Part shown: piece after piece, positions 38,767 through 49,531 of the stretch
Position numbering within the stretch: the first letter of the stretch is position 1
How the letters are laid out: the number at the start of each line of letters is the position of its first letter
From: Archegozetes longisetosus
Lineage: Eukaryota; Arthropoda; Arachnida; Sarcoptiformes; Trhypochthoniidae
Length of the DNA: 64,000 nt
Assembly (NCBI GenBank): GCA_018873245.2
Contig: JAEMBT020000005.1
Span: 14,460,001 to 14,524,000 of the forward strand
Direction of reading: 5' to 3'
Program-made: the position numbers and the translations under genes
Notes under the pieces: generated by a model
What the model was told of the DNA's origin: nothing
Databases searched by the model: none
Seen by the model: the letters and a program-made list of their open reading frames with translations, nothing else

Positions 38767-40283
38767 CATTCAGCTATATATTTTGTTTATTTCGATTCAA
38801 TTGTTTATCAGTTTATAAACGAATATTATAAAAGAACAAATACTATGAATATTAAGTTAAAGCGTGATTAAAATGATTTCTGATCGCAAACTCAAACTTT
38901 TGATTGCATTTTTATTGAATGCAAATTCAAGTGCTTTTTGTCATTAAGCGATCACCAGCAATGGTGATTTTCGGCGTCACCAGTTTTTCCTTGTATTGAA
39001 TCTTAAGTCAAAGTAAATATCTATTCTAATCAAGTAATAAGAACTCAATTATAAAGTTTTATTTCACAGGTTGTCTCGATTTGAGACATTAACACTAAAA
39101 TCTGAAATTTTGAGAATTTGATTACGTTTAAGCAATAAAAATTTGCGAACTAAGGTTGAACTAATTTTAGGATTCCTATCTATGAAAAAAATTGTATTGT
39201 TAGAAACCTGCATAAAAGTCAAATAGTTTATCAAGGATTGAATAATAGATTTTTAAGCTACCTTGATTTTCTTAATCCTATTTGAACTTCGCAATATTTT
39301 CCAGAAGGATTTGTGAGCCAAATTCTATTCTTTAGTTTTATGATAGAACTTGGTGTGTTTTGAGTACTTATCTCATAGATTTTTAAGCACAGTTCACAGA
39401 CCGATCTTGATACTTTTCAACGCTGAAAAATCTTACTCTAGTCATCACTGACCACAACTCGGGTCAAATCATATATAATCTCAAGTACAACGATTGAAAT
39501 AAAAATGGTTGATGGATACCAAAGACGTGTATTGTATTTAAGGAGCAATTAATATGATTAGCCCCTAAGCATAAAAACTACAAAGCTTTTGGTACCTATA
39601 AAACATTTTTATTTTAATCGTTGTACTAAAGACTACATACGGATTTGACTCGTGTTTTAGTCTTTGACTGCTTAATACATTCAAACATACATTTAATAAA
39701 AGCGCATTAAAAGTCTAAATTTGCGATCAAAATTAATTCTAATCAAATTTTGAAATAATATTCATAATTCTTTCACAACATTGCTTTATAAGCTGATTGA
39801 GAATTTAATCAAAACTATCCAAATATATAGACACACAGACAGATAGTGATTTTATTATATAGATATGCTTTCAATCAAATAAGAGTTGATATTGAATCTA
39901 ATTTTTGGAACATGTTATTTAATGTTAATTGAGATGAAAAAAGTTGTTTTATTTAAATTTACAAATTACATAATTTGAGATGAGAGTCTAAATTATTGCT
40001 TTAGTAAATTAATTTTTGTAAATATGTTGACAAATTTTGATTATAATAAGCATTGTTTGGGCACTTTGTTTGTAGAACCACAAAGTTTTTTAAGCAAAAA
40101 ATTTGATTGATTGAGCAGCTAAAAAGGCTTACTGTATTGAAATAATCAGATTTTCACGCACAAAATCATTAAGTTAATATTTTAATTAATTGTATAAAGT
40201 AAACAAACATAGGTCTGTTTGAAACCTTATCTTTCGGATGCAAAAAATACAAGAATCAGATCTGAGGCAAAGCTGTTTACATG
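38767..40283. other. Intergenic, nothing recognised
   Basis: AT-rich DNA between the 100-bp palindrome and the hAT pair. No frames or repeats are worth calling. Confidence 0.4.
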
Positions 40284-40291
40284 GTTCAAAG

Positions 40292-40699
40292 TAGAGAGTG
40301 AAAAATTGTTCATTTTCCAGACCCAGACCCAACCCGACCCATTGAATCTTAAACCCAAACCCAACCCAAACACAAAAAAATCAAGGGTTAATTTATTCGA
40401 ATTTAAACAGTAGTTTATTTTTTATTATAAATCAATGAAACAAATAAATATACATTATTAAAAAAACAAAATTTACTTTCTAAATAAAATAGTTATAAAA
40501 TACTTAATTGAAATTACTTTTTCAAATCAAAATTAGACCTAATAAAAAGCATATTATCAACTTTATTGGGTTCAATATTGGCTCTATTATCTGTTTCGAA
40601 CCCGAAACACTGAACCCAAACCCAACCCAACCTAACCCAACCCATCAAATATTAAACCCAAACCCGTTGGGTTGGTTTTGAGTTAGCTTTCACTCTCTA
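40292..40699. mobile_element. hAT-type MITE, first of a back-to-back pair
   Basis: The 408-bp unit begins TAGAGAGTGAAA and ends TTTCACTCTCTA. It is flanked on both sides by the 8-bp duplication GTTCAAAG (40284-40291 and 40700-40707). 8-bp duplications with TAGxG ends are the hAT hallmark. Subterminal CCCAACCC / GGGTTGGG words repeat near both ends (for example ACCCAAACCCAACCC), as hAT transposase-binding repeats often do. There is no coding content. Confidence 0.8.
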
Positions 40700-40707
40700 G
40701 TTCAAAG

Positions 40708-41149
40708 TAGTGTTGATTCCGTTCCTGGAACGAGAACGGGAATGGGAACGGAACTGGAACGGTATTAAAAAATGCTTAAAGAACGGAATAGGAACGGGAC
40801 TGAAATAAAAAATATTGAACAGAACGGAATAGGAACGGGATGGAATGAAATGAAGAACGTAAAACAGAACTGAATAGGAACGGAAAGGAATAAAATTGAA
40901 CGTTAACAGCTCTAACACGCCGTCATCGGAAAATAAACAATACTATTTTGCTTTAAAAACTCAAAGAATGAGTCTATTAACTTATTTTAAGTTAAAATAA
41001 AGGTTAAAATTTAAGAACGGAATAGGAACGGAATAGGACTGAAAATTCCCTTTAAGAACGGTATAGGAACGGAATGGAATTGAAAAATTTTTTTTAGGAA
41101 CGGAATAGGAACGAAACTGAATGAAAAATTTGGAACGGAATCAACACTA
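40708..41149. mobile_element. hAT-type MITE, second of a back-to-back pair
   Basis: The 442-bp unit begins TAGTGTTGATTCCGTTCC and ends GGAACGGAATCAACACTA, a perfect 18-bp TIR of the classic hAT TAGTGTTG type. It is flanked by GTTCAAAG at 40700-40707 and 41150-41157. The interior holds many GGAACGGAATAGGAACGG words in the same orientation toward both ends. It is non-coding. Confidence 0.85.
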
Positions 41150-41471
41150 GTTCAAAGTAGTCTTAAACATAAAGAGTATTCAAATAGAATATTGCTGTAT
41201 TTTTCTCGTTAGAATGTACTCTATCGACAAAGTTTAGTTTAATCATTAATAACTACAGTGTCTTATTTGAGAGACTATTCAAATCTGGGTTGTGAACAGT
41301 AAACTAAGAACTAAAAATTTTCTATAATCATTCTTTTACAAGATGGAATGTTGTGTTGGCGCATTTTTTGCATCGATCAGTCAGTTTTATAATGATCAGT
41401 TTATAACTGCACACAATGCTCAATGGATTGATTCGGTAACTCAAAAAATCGAATTTTAAAATGCTTTATTA

Positions 41472-43724
41472 CTAAATTATTATTTTTGATAGATAAACCG
41501 TTGTCATGGCAAAAAGAAACCTTATCGAACTTGCTTTGTTTATTAGTCCACTTGAGGCCTGGTTTTTTAATCCTACAAAATCAAACTTTTGGCCTGGGTT
41601 TTCATCAAAATATTTGCATCTCGAATCATAGTTAGAATCGTAAGGGATAATATAAGTATTATTTGTTTGTGGATCAATATCTACTTTTTCAGGTGGATCA
41701 CAATTTTGAAACTTGCCTTTTTTATAATATCCAAAGACCCCTTTATTTCCTAGCTTACCGATTTTGCGATCAAACTTATTTTTAAGTTCTGCCTCATCAA
41801 AATATTTACAGTATTCGGAGTATCCAGAGTTGTTTGTCTTTTTCACATCGCTCTTTGTATCAATTGATTCGCATCTATTGAATGTTCCATTTCTTGAGAA
41901 ATATCCATAAACTCTTTTAAGATCTCGTTTATTGACTTTGTTTGACTCGTTCGATTGTTTCTGATTTTTAACCAGTTGATTACTATTTGAATTATTCAAA
42001 CCATTTCGCGAATCATTGTTCAACATTTGATCCTGCGATCCAAGAACACCAGCTTCTATTTCAGGATAAAATTAGAAAGTCGCGTGTTTCAGCAATTTTA
42101 ATAATTGATCGGAAAAATATAACAAAATTGTAACTCTGTAGTTAACAATTAAGTTTAATGTACGAAGCAATACAAATTCAATACTTAAAGTGTAGTTATA
42201 TTGAAAGCTTTGTCTGATTGTCTTGAAAGTCAATTTGAATTGGGTTTTATTTGGAAGTGGACATTTTCAATAAAATGAAATTATACCTTATTATTGACTC
42301 AAATTAATCCCAGACCCTTAAAAATACTGCAAAGACGCGCTGTCAACAGTTCTTACCTAGACTTCTTGCCAAGGTTAAAACAGATAATTAAAACTGTTTT
42401 AGGAAATAAAGATTTGAGTCGAAATAAGGTTTGCTTTGTATCAAATGAAATACGAGTTTTCACATAGCATTAACTATGCCAACAATTGTGGTATAAACAG
42501 GCTGACCACCTCTCACGCATCGGGGGGTCTGACTCACGTCTCCCGCATCGATTACTTGCGTGAAGCGAGAGTCTCACGCATTTAGAAAATTTATTTAAAT
42601 TTTAAAATATATATTAGAAACCAATTTCAAAATGAATAATTTTGATTTGTATCATAGAATGATATAAAAACATTTAAAATACTGAACGATAAACTGTAAA
42701 GCAAAATACTTTTATGTCATTTTTAAAGCTCTCAAAAGTTATCCTTCAGTTTCCGGATACAAGATCTGAAGTTTTCCTTCAAAAATGTATGTGTAAAAGT
42801 TTAATAGATATAAAATTGCAATTGCAAGCAAAATATCTCAAATAAAGAAAAGACAAATTCAAAAAAACTAATCATAAGTCAAATTAAAGAGTTTAGAGTG
42901 TATTGTCTCAGATCTGTATGAATTGTGTTCAAATGAAGAAATAACGGGATGCCGAGAGAAGTCGAATGAGTATTGATTTGGTCGGAGCAGAAATCTGCAT
43001 AAAGTCTAGCATTGAGTTCGCTGATTACATTTCAAAGAATTTCAATTAATCTAATAAAATACAATATCTGCAAAATCTAATAAAAATACACTTCAAATAT
43101 AGTTGATTATTCGATAGTAATTGATGTAATTCTCAGCACTAAAAGTTTCATGTAACTTAAGTGTAAAATTGATTTATCTCGGGAGTTTCACTGAAAAAAT
43201 CGCTTACTCCCTCCTTTGTATCAAAATCTCACGCAAGTGACCCGAACTGAGGTGGTCAGCCTGGGTATAAATAATTTAGTTTATGCCATCAAAAATAGTG
43301 TTTAATCGAAATTGACAAAAATACAATTAAGTAACACATTAAATGGGATAAGATTAAAAAATAATCGTCTCGAATGTTTGATCTGGAATAATTTTATGAG
43401 TATATTTTATTTTGTTTACATTAATCAACATTTATGGTATCATAATTGTATTCGACATGGCTACTAAAAGCTATAATGATTTGTTGGCTTCAATCTGTTA
43501 ACTAATTGTTGAATACCTGAATTTTTGGTTTGTTGTCTTTTACCATGGCTTGATTCATAAGGCAGTTGTTCAGGTTTTGGTAGATCAATTTTCTCATCAG
43601 ATCGTTTTTGGAAACTTCTCCAGTGATTAAACAAACGATTTAAATTACTATTCCTGTTATCTACCGCTTCAATACATATCAGTAGAACATTAATAAACGT
43701 TAATAATGATAGAAATGATTTCAT
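41472..43724 (-). CDS. Cluster gene B: secreted protein with one intact and one degenerate two-Cys module
   Basis: Two exons: 43724-43544 (donor CATG|GTAAAA) and 42055-41472, phase 1, 254 residues. Residues 1 to about 21 form a signal peptide (FLSLLTFINVLLICIEA). A dibasic site follows in HWRSFQKRSDE (KR at 40-41), clearly matching IWKTYQKRSSD of gene A. Exon 2 (584 bases) has a degenerate first module (VYGYFSRNGTFNRC...YCKYF) lacking the KxGKLG start and the middle proline stretch. An intact second one follows: KIGKLGNKGVFGYY...NCDPPEKV...YIIPYDSNYDSRCKYF. The C-terminus (SSGLINKASSIRFLFAMTTV) is hydrophobic and ends within a few residues, consistent with GPI anchoring. AATAAA lies immediately after the stop. 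The intron holds a 766-bp hAT-type insertion. The function is unknown. Confidence 0.72.
42498..43263. mobile_element. hAT-type element in the intron of gene B
   Basis: It begins CAGGCTGACCACCTC and ends GAGGTGGTCAGCCTG, a perfect 15-bp TIR. The perfect 8-bp duplications GGTATAAA flank it (42490-42497 and 43264-43271). Subterminal TCACGCA/TGCGTGA words repeat on both sides (CTCACGCATC, TTGCGTGAAG, CTCACGCAAG). The interior is AT-rich and non-coding, so it is non-autonomous. Confidence 0.85.
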
Positions 43725-43821
43725 TTTGACAGATAATAATCAATAGTTGAAATTAAAACAGATTTTAACTAAAAACAATTTCTTTTAAAGTTGATGCGCA
43801 AGATATTCATATAAATAGGTC

Positions 43822-43842
43822 GTTGTCAAGGGATATGACGTG
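43822..43842 (-). promoter_or_regulatory. Shared upstream element of gene B
   Basis: The plus strand reads GTTGTCAAGGGATATGACGT followed by G, about 98 bases before the ATG of gene B. It shares GTTGTCAAGGGATA exactly with the gene C element. In the direction of transcription it reads ACGTCA...TCCCTTGACAAC. A TATA-like TATTTATATG starts about 6 bases further downstream, which supports a core-promoter position. Confidence 0.6.
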
Positions 43843-44269
43843 AAGACTAGGAAATCAATATTGATTTTCAATAATTGTCACGCATTTATCCCAATGATAG
43901 TTAAATGTAAACAATAACTATCCGAATGACAGATTCGGATAACAAAACTTGTTTAACTTTCAACTGGATGCTTCTAACTTCAAATTTTGAAATGAAGATT
44001 CAACTGAGCTGATCAGTAATTGATTTCAGTGAAAAACATAAGCTTTCTTTCGAAAACTAAATTATGAGGTGAAAGAAGTGGTAGAAATACTCTCTTCAAT
44101 TAATATGATTCATACATTGCTAGACTTTCAGATAATGAGCAGTGAATCTAAACTAAGCAATCGTTTTTAAAGTAAGATCAACACTTTAGCAGTTTGTTAG
44201 TAGACACCGGTATTAAGAGTATTAATTGCATTCGAGGCAAAAATTAAGCAGTTTTTGCTTATGAATCAT

Positions 44270-45393
44270 TCACGTCAATTGAAAAAAAGATCGAAAAGTG
44301 GTAACTCTTGTGATAACATGACTGAGAATAAAAGCAATAATAAGAGTAAATGCAGAAAAAATGCACTTATTTTGTGCATTAACACCATGGCGAGAATTAA
44401 AATAATTGGTAGAAAATCTTATCGGATCGTCATCATAATATAGACATCTGCTGTCATAATTGTCATCTAGTGGAATATAGCTTGTATTTTTTTCGGGATC
44501 AAATTCAATTCGAGGTGGAGGATCACACCGATAATACCGTCCTTCAACAAAGTAGCCGTAGTATCCGTGACGGCCAAGTGATCCGACCATTCGGCCCAAC
44601 TTATATCCACCATAAGCGCCGAGTGCAGTGCCTGCAAGCCCTCCAACCGCTGCGCCGCCTAATAAACCTGCACCCAATCCCTTTGATTTGTGTCCAAGTC
44701 CTGCACCGCTTCCACCCAATAAACCGGTATTCGACTTGTGTTTCGAATTTTTATCTGTTAATGAATTAGAACTGAGATCATTACAAACATTGAAACGAAA
44801 TATATAAGCTTTTATCAAGCAGAATATTAATATAAGGTATGCATGTTATTTTCTCAAAACATTTATGATTTGTGCGCCGCAAATCATTTTCGTTACTTTT
44901 GAAGATCGCATTATTCTCACTCTTCAATATTTTTTGCGAATATTCAACGCTTGCTTAACGTCAATTCTTAATTCATTCTCAAGTTTTAAGTTTTCTTACG
45001 TCCAGTTTGTCCGGGATATCCCATTTGTTGACCATGACCATATTGTTGTCCAGTATTGTAGCTTGGGTACGAAGGGTTATGTTGACCGTGTTGTTGACCG
45101 TGTTGTTGACCATAACCAGTCTGGTGTCCAGTATTCGGATTATAGTTTGGATTATATGGTGGTTGTTTGGGATACGGATGGGAGTTTGTATTTTTACTTG
45201 GCGACGTTTTCTTACTACTACCACTATTACCACGTGATCGTCCGCCACCACCTTTTCCTCCCTTTCGCTTCACGATATGATGTCTGACAGGTTGATGGCT
45301 TTGAGGACCAATCGAGTCTTCTATTGCTTGACCAACAGCTACATTGAATGTGATCACAATATAGGTGATCGCTATGAGTGTTAATGTGTTCAT
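44270..45393 (-). CDS. Cluster gene C: prion-protein-like layout with one two-Cys module
   Basis: Two exons: 45393-45000 (donor C|GTAAGA) and 44754-44270 (acceptor TTAACAG), phase 1, 292 residues. In order the protein has a signal peptide (LIAITYIVITFNVAVGQA), a KR site at 42-43, a basic Gly-rich block (KRKGGKGGGGRSRG), and a Pro/Tyr/Gly/Gln/His-rich low-complexity region with short repeats (PPYNPNYNPNTGHQ, GYGQQHGQQHGQH). It then has a Gly/Ala hydrophobic segment (LLGGAAVGGLAGTALGAYGG) and the two-Cys module: GSLGRHGYYGYF...YRCDPPPRIE...YIPLDDNYDSRCLYY. A hydrophobic C-terminal region ends it (IFSAFTLIIAFILSHVI, about 15 residues from the end). The order of parts recalls vertebrate prion proteins, but I see no alignable globular domain, so common ancestry is not claimed. 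It lies upstream of genes A and B on the same strand. Confidence 0.7.
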
Positions 45394-45536
45394 AGTTGCT
45401 AATTTGATTTATATTTTTGATTGGATCCACATTAATCATTCGATCTTAGGCGCACATTTTAGGTTTAGTAAACATAAAAGCCCTGATGTGTTTTGTCAGT
45501 CCAGATACGCTTTTCATACCCTTAAGAAAATCGATG

Positions 45537-45558
45537 GTTGTCAAGGGATACGTGACGT
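45537..45558 (-). promoter_or_regulatory. Shared upstream element of gene C
   Basis: The plus strand reads GTTGTCAAGGGATACGTGAC followed by GT, about 144 bases before the ATG of gene C. It is identical to the gene B element for the first 14 bases, and also ends in TGACGT after a 2-base difference. On the minus strand it reads ACGTCACGTATCCCTTGACA. Confidence 0.6.
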
Positions 45559-45934
45559 ATTTAAGATTTAGCGCATCTGCTCGTACAAGTCAGTCGACAA
45601 CTTTCTCTTCAACAAAGTCAACGTTACGTCATTCCAATTTAGAGCTTTCTATGAGATTTGTGTCTTAACACCAGTTAATTGTTTAAAAATATACAGTTAT
45701 GTCAGAATAAATTGTTACAGTGAAAAAAAGTTAACTAAAAGGGATTAAATTTCAGCTTTAAAAAAGTCAATTAACTTGAGCCAAATTAAACTTGTCCCCC
45801 TATTAATGATTAACGTCTATTTGATTGCAAAACATGTTTACAAATCACTCATTATGAAGTGATTAAATGCTTCTTTGTTAGTCATAATTAGTGATGTATA
45901 GCTTAGAGATTTTTAGCTTGCCTTGTCTCCATTG

Positions 45935-46569
45935 GTGTGAGTTTCGCAGAATGGCATTTTATACAGTGAGTTTAGCAGAAACAGGTTAAAATCAATTTTA
46001 CAACTCATTTTCTCATCCCTAAACCTTAGGGTTTGTCAGCTCATTCATACTTATCAAAGTAAAATCAAAAATCTCATATTAATCATAAGATTTAGATAAA
46101 AGCTTAAGCACCAATAGTCAATAGAAAATAACAAGACTAAAAACATTTGATCCAATATTAGATTTTTCTCATTCATTTCCACTAATATTTAAGCTCAATC
46201 TCGAAATTTTAAAACATAACATTTAACTTACTAGTAGAGTTATAAAAATATTTAATCGTACTTTCGAATAGTTGAATAAGATTTTTATCTTATATATCTA
46301 CTAACTTGGCTTAACAACTCCTATTTACAGTATATTATTTCAAATACTTTTAGAATCTATTACATCAATAACAAAATATTTTTTACGCAGAACATGAAGT
46401 GTGTACTCGAAAATTATTTCTAGAACTCAAGCTTTTCATAATAATTTTGAAAAATAGGGGTTTTCTAAAACCTAAACTGAGAATAGGAAAACAGAGATAT
46501 TACACTTTTCGGCTAAACTGACTGGTTAAAATCCCATTCTGCAAAACTGACTTCTGCGAAACTGACCTA
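45935..46569. mobile_element. MITE family 1, copy 2
   Basis: This is the better preserved copy. The left end GAGTTTCGCAGAATGGCATT and GAGTTTAGCAGAAACAGG mirrors the right end GACTGGTTAAAATCCCATTC and TGCAAAACTGAC. That gives a TIR of about 50 bp, longer than copy 1 shows. It is in the same orientation as copy 1 at 15478-16092 and is non-coding. Confidence 0.7.
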
Positions 46570-46574
46570 CGCTT

Positions 46575-47146
46575 GTCTTACTCGGGATTGGCATTTGCTG
46601 TAAATTTTTTCTAAAAACAAAATATGCCTTAAATGATAGGTAATTATTAAAGATTTTAAGTTTTCGGTGTGATTTGGGCTGAAATGCATTTTTTGAAATT
46701 TTATAATTAATTCAAGTTTAGGTTTCCCTCTCAAGTAGAGCAATAAACATTGTAGTGTTTGAGTATTCTCATACTTGAGTTAATTCGTTACGATATTTTT
46801 GATGAGCAATTTTATAAAATTAATTAATAATATTAGTTGGGTTTAGCATTTTAAAATAAATTATTCTAAAAAATGGTTTATAACCATTTGAACATTAATA
46901 GATTTTGAAAGATTTTGATCAATGCGTAAAAACTTTTATGAATCGAACTGAGTTCTAATTATAGCAAACTCACAACTTGAGAGGGAAATCAGAGGGAAGC
47001 TTAAACTTAAATAAATTATAAAATTTCAAAAAATGCATTTCAGCCCAAATCACACCGAAAACGTAAAATCTTTAATAATTACCTACCATTTAAGGCATAT
47101 TTTGTTTTTAGAAAAAATTTACAGCAAATGCCAATTCCGAGTTAGT
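46575..47146. mobile_element. Fold-back element with about 180-bp arms
   Basis: The left arm words GGCATTTGCTGTAAATTTTT, AAATGATAGGTAATTATTAA and GATTTGGGCTGAAATGCATT reappear inverted near 46975-47146. AGGTTTCCCTCTCAAG near 46730 is also mirrored (CTTGAGAGGGAAA). The centre is unique AT-rich DNA. It is non-coding and inside the hAT element. Confidence 0.7.
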
Positions 47147-47737
47147 CTTAGTCTTATAGTCACAAATTTCATTTCTCTTAGTCTTAGTCTTACTACTTGA
47201 GTTAGTTATCTCTTTATAGCATATATTATAACATTTTGAAATTTTTTATTATCTAATATGTTCATAAAATGATCAATAGACTAACAAAACAAAACTAAGC
47301 GCAAAGACATTCACTATTAAAATGTATTGCAATAGGAGTGCAATTGTTTATCTAGTGCTTTACAAATGGTTTTATAATTGAAAACTTCAAAAAATGAATC
47401 ATTTCTAATGGATTAAATGAACATATTTGTATCTAAACTTCTGAATTTGTCTTAGTCTTAAGCTATACATCACTAGTCATAATGGATTGATTTTCATTCA
47501 GATTTGTAGTGCTTTGGCTTTGTTTAAACTTCAAAAACTTGCTCTTTGCTAATTATTTCTTAAATATTAGTCATTGTTGACTTTATATTCACTCTAAGTT
47601 GCAAAGTTTTGGCTCTGATTGAACTTTTAAAAAACTTATATTTCTCTGACATTACGCATTCAGTGTTTTTAATGAAATAAGGATTTTTAACCGCCTATCA
47701 GTGATTGACTGGAATAATTTATTCTGGCACAACTGTA

Positions 47738-47921
47738 CACTGGTGCTCAGAGAAGTTTAATCATACCCTAAGAAAAATACTTTCGTGCATAACTTCTAAG
47801 CTTTTGTTTTAAAACTATAAACAATGAACAGTACACTACCGATAATTTAAAACAAAAGCTTAGAAGTTGTGCACAAAAGTATTTTTCCCGAGGTATGATT
47901 AAACTTCTCTGAGCACTAGTG
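47738..47921. mobile_element. Tc1/mariner-type MITE
   Basis: The 184-bp hairpin has ends CACTGGTGCTCAGAGAAG and CTTCTCTGAGCACTAGTG, each flanked by TA. The arms continue inward for about 75 bp (GTTTAATCATACC, AAGCTTTTGTTTTAAA). TA flanks and this end sequence fit a Tc1/mariner-derived MITE. Confidence 0.7.
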
Positions 47922-48113
47922 TACTTAGTATTAAGCAATGAAAACAGTTTAAGTAAAAATGCTTATTCGTTCATTTTTTACTGTATCTTCCAATAGATAA
48001 CAAGGCAATGTTTGCAGATACAATTCAATTTAAAAACAAACTTATGAGTTATTACATGCAATTAATATGAAGCACGAGTATGTGCAATTCAATTTAATAG
48101 TAATTTTAATAAG

Positions 48114-48497
48114 ACATCAATTTCCTTATCGTTTCGTATGACATTTCTGATCCTCAAAAGATTGATTACAAACTAATATGTCATATTCAAGTTGTATGTA
48201 AATACAATGCAGTCATTGTTTTTAAAACCATATTTTTAGATTCAAATAAACGTTCAAATAATCAAATAACTAATTTGTTTATATCGAGTTTATCTGAATT
48301 GTCTTCGGCTAGTAATCATCTAAGATGAATGTTATCAAAAGTTTAAATTATTTGAACATTTATTTAAATCTAGAAATATGCTTTATATAAAACAATAACT
48401 GCATTGTATCTACATATAACTTGAATATGACATTAGTTTGTAATCAACTTAATTTGAAGATTCAAAGAGCGATATAAAATGACAAGAAAATTGATGT
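48114..48497. mobile_element. Fold-back element (ACATCAATTT ends)
   Basis: ACATCAATTTCCTTATCG on the left and GACAAGAAAATTGATGT on the right are inverted. Inner words such as GATTACAAACTAATATGTC and CATATTCAAGTTGTATGTA are mirrored at 48410-48465. The arms are about 170 bp. It is non-coding. Confidence 0.65.
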
Positions 48498-48505
48498 TTC
48501 ATTGA

Positions 48506-49495
48506 AGAAGGATGGATTGATAAGCCATTGTAACTGGGGGGGGGGGGTGAATTTTGAGTGTATGAAAAATTAGCACCTACAGTCCCTCAATGTGTCCTGA
48601 AATAAAAATTGTCAATTCCTTAAATGAGCTAAGTTATGAGGTTTTTCGTAAATTATTTAACATTAGGCCCATGGACAATCTGTTCAACTTTGAGCAATTT
48701 TTTAAGTACCGCGCCATAATGCCAGAGGCATGATATTTTGTATGTAATAAGGTAATGGGCCTAAGAAAATTTTGAATGAGCGCCCAGAGTGGAACGCCCC
48801 CTATAACATAGAAAAACAGAAGGGGGTCAATACATAGATACTCTAAGCCATAGGATGCAATGCAGTCCACATTTAAAGTAATTGTACATTATGTAACTTA
48901 ATAATTATGTTGATGCAAAAAGGGTTGGTGGGCGTTGATATGCCCTACCGTCCAACCCTTATCCAACCCTTTCATACTTTATATACACATTTTATATGCC
49001 GTGTTACTTTTATGTCTAGATTGCACATTAACCCTGAGTAGACCAGGCATGTCGTTATCATTGCATACTTGAAACTCATATTTCCCGGTACCAGTCATAT
49101 GTTCTTTTACGTAGGATTCAGCCATACGTCGCTGATACCTGCCAAGTATGATGTATCGAATGTCAAATGTCTAAATTTTGATACCCAGTTTTTCAATGTT
49201 ATAGGCGGCGTTCCACTCTAGACTCCCATCCAAAATTTTCTTAGGCTCATTGCCTTACTATATACAAAATATCATCTCTTTGGCGTTATGGCGCGGTACT
49301 TAGAAAATTGCTCAAATTCGAAGAGGTCGCCCATAGGCCTAATGTTAAATATTTTACGAAAAAGTCTCATAACTTTGTCTACGAGTGGAACTGATAATTT
49401 CTATTCTAGTATGGATTGAGGGACTGTAGATACTAATTTTTCATGCCATCAAAACTCAGCTCCCAATTACAATAGCTTATCAATCCATCCTTCTT
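48506..49495. mobile_element. Fold-back element with about 340-bp arms
   Basis: It begins AGAAGGATGGATTGATAAGC and ends GCTTATCAATCCATCCTTCT. The arms stay similar for about 340 bp (TAGGCCCATGG, TACCGCGCCATAA, GGGCCTAAGAAAATTTTG, AGAGTGGAACGCC). An 11-base G run sits near the left tip at about 48537. The centre (48840-49150) has unique sequence with no gene. Confidence 0.7.
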
Positions 49496-49531
49496 TACTA
49501 TTGAGTTGCATGCACTGCAGTTAGTGGATTT

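Larger units (their letters stand above)
45889..47475. mobile_element. hAT-type element containing two further elements
   Basis: It begins TAGTGATGTATAGCTTAG and ends CTTAAGCTATACATCACTA. The perfect 8-bp duplications GTCATAAT are at 45881-45888 and 47476-47483. TAGTGATG ends and 8-bp duplications are hAT features. Repeated GTCTTAGTCTTA words lie toward the right end. Copy 2 of MITE family 1 (45935-46569) and a fold-back (46575-47146) sit inside, so most of the 1587 bp is later insertion. It is non-coding. Confidence 0.75.

Noticed and set aside
40320-40670. Telomere-like repeat (AACCCAACCTAACCC)
   Set aside because: The words are irregular CCCAACCC subterminal repeats within a hAT MITE bounded by 8-bp duplications, not a TTAGG-type array.
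44865-45287. 140-codon plus-strand frame opposite gene C exon 1
   Set aside because: It is the antisense shadow of the Gly/Gln/His repeats of gene C, whose own exon has a signal peptide, donor site and matching phase.
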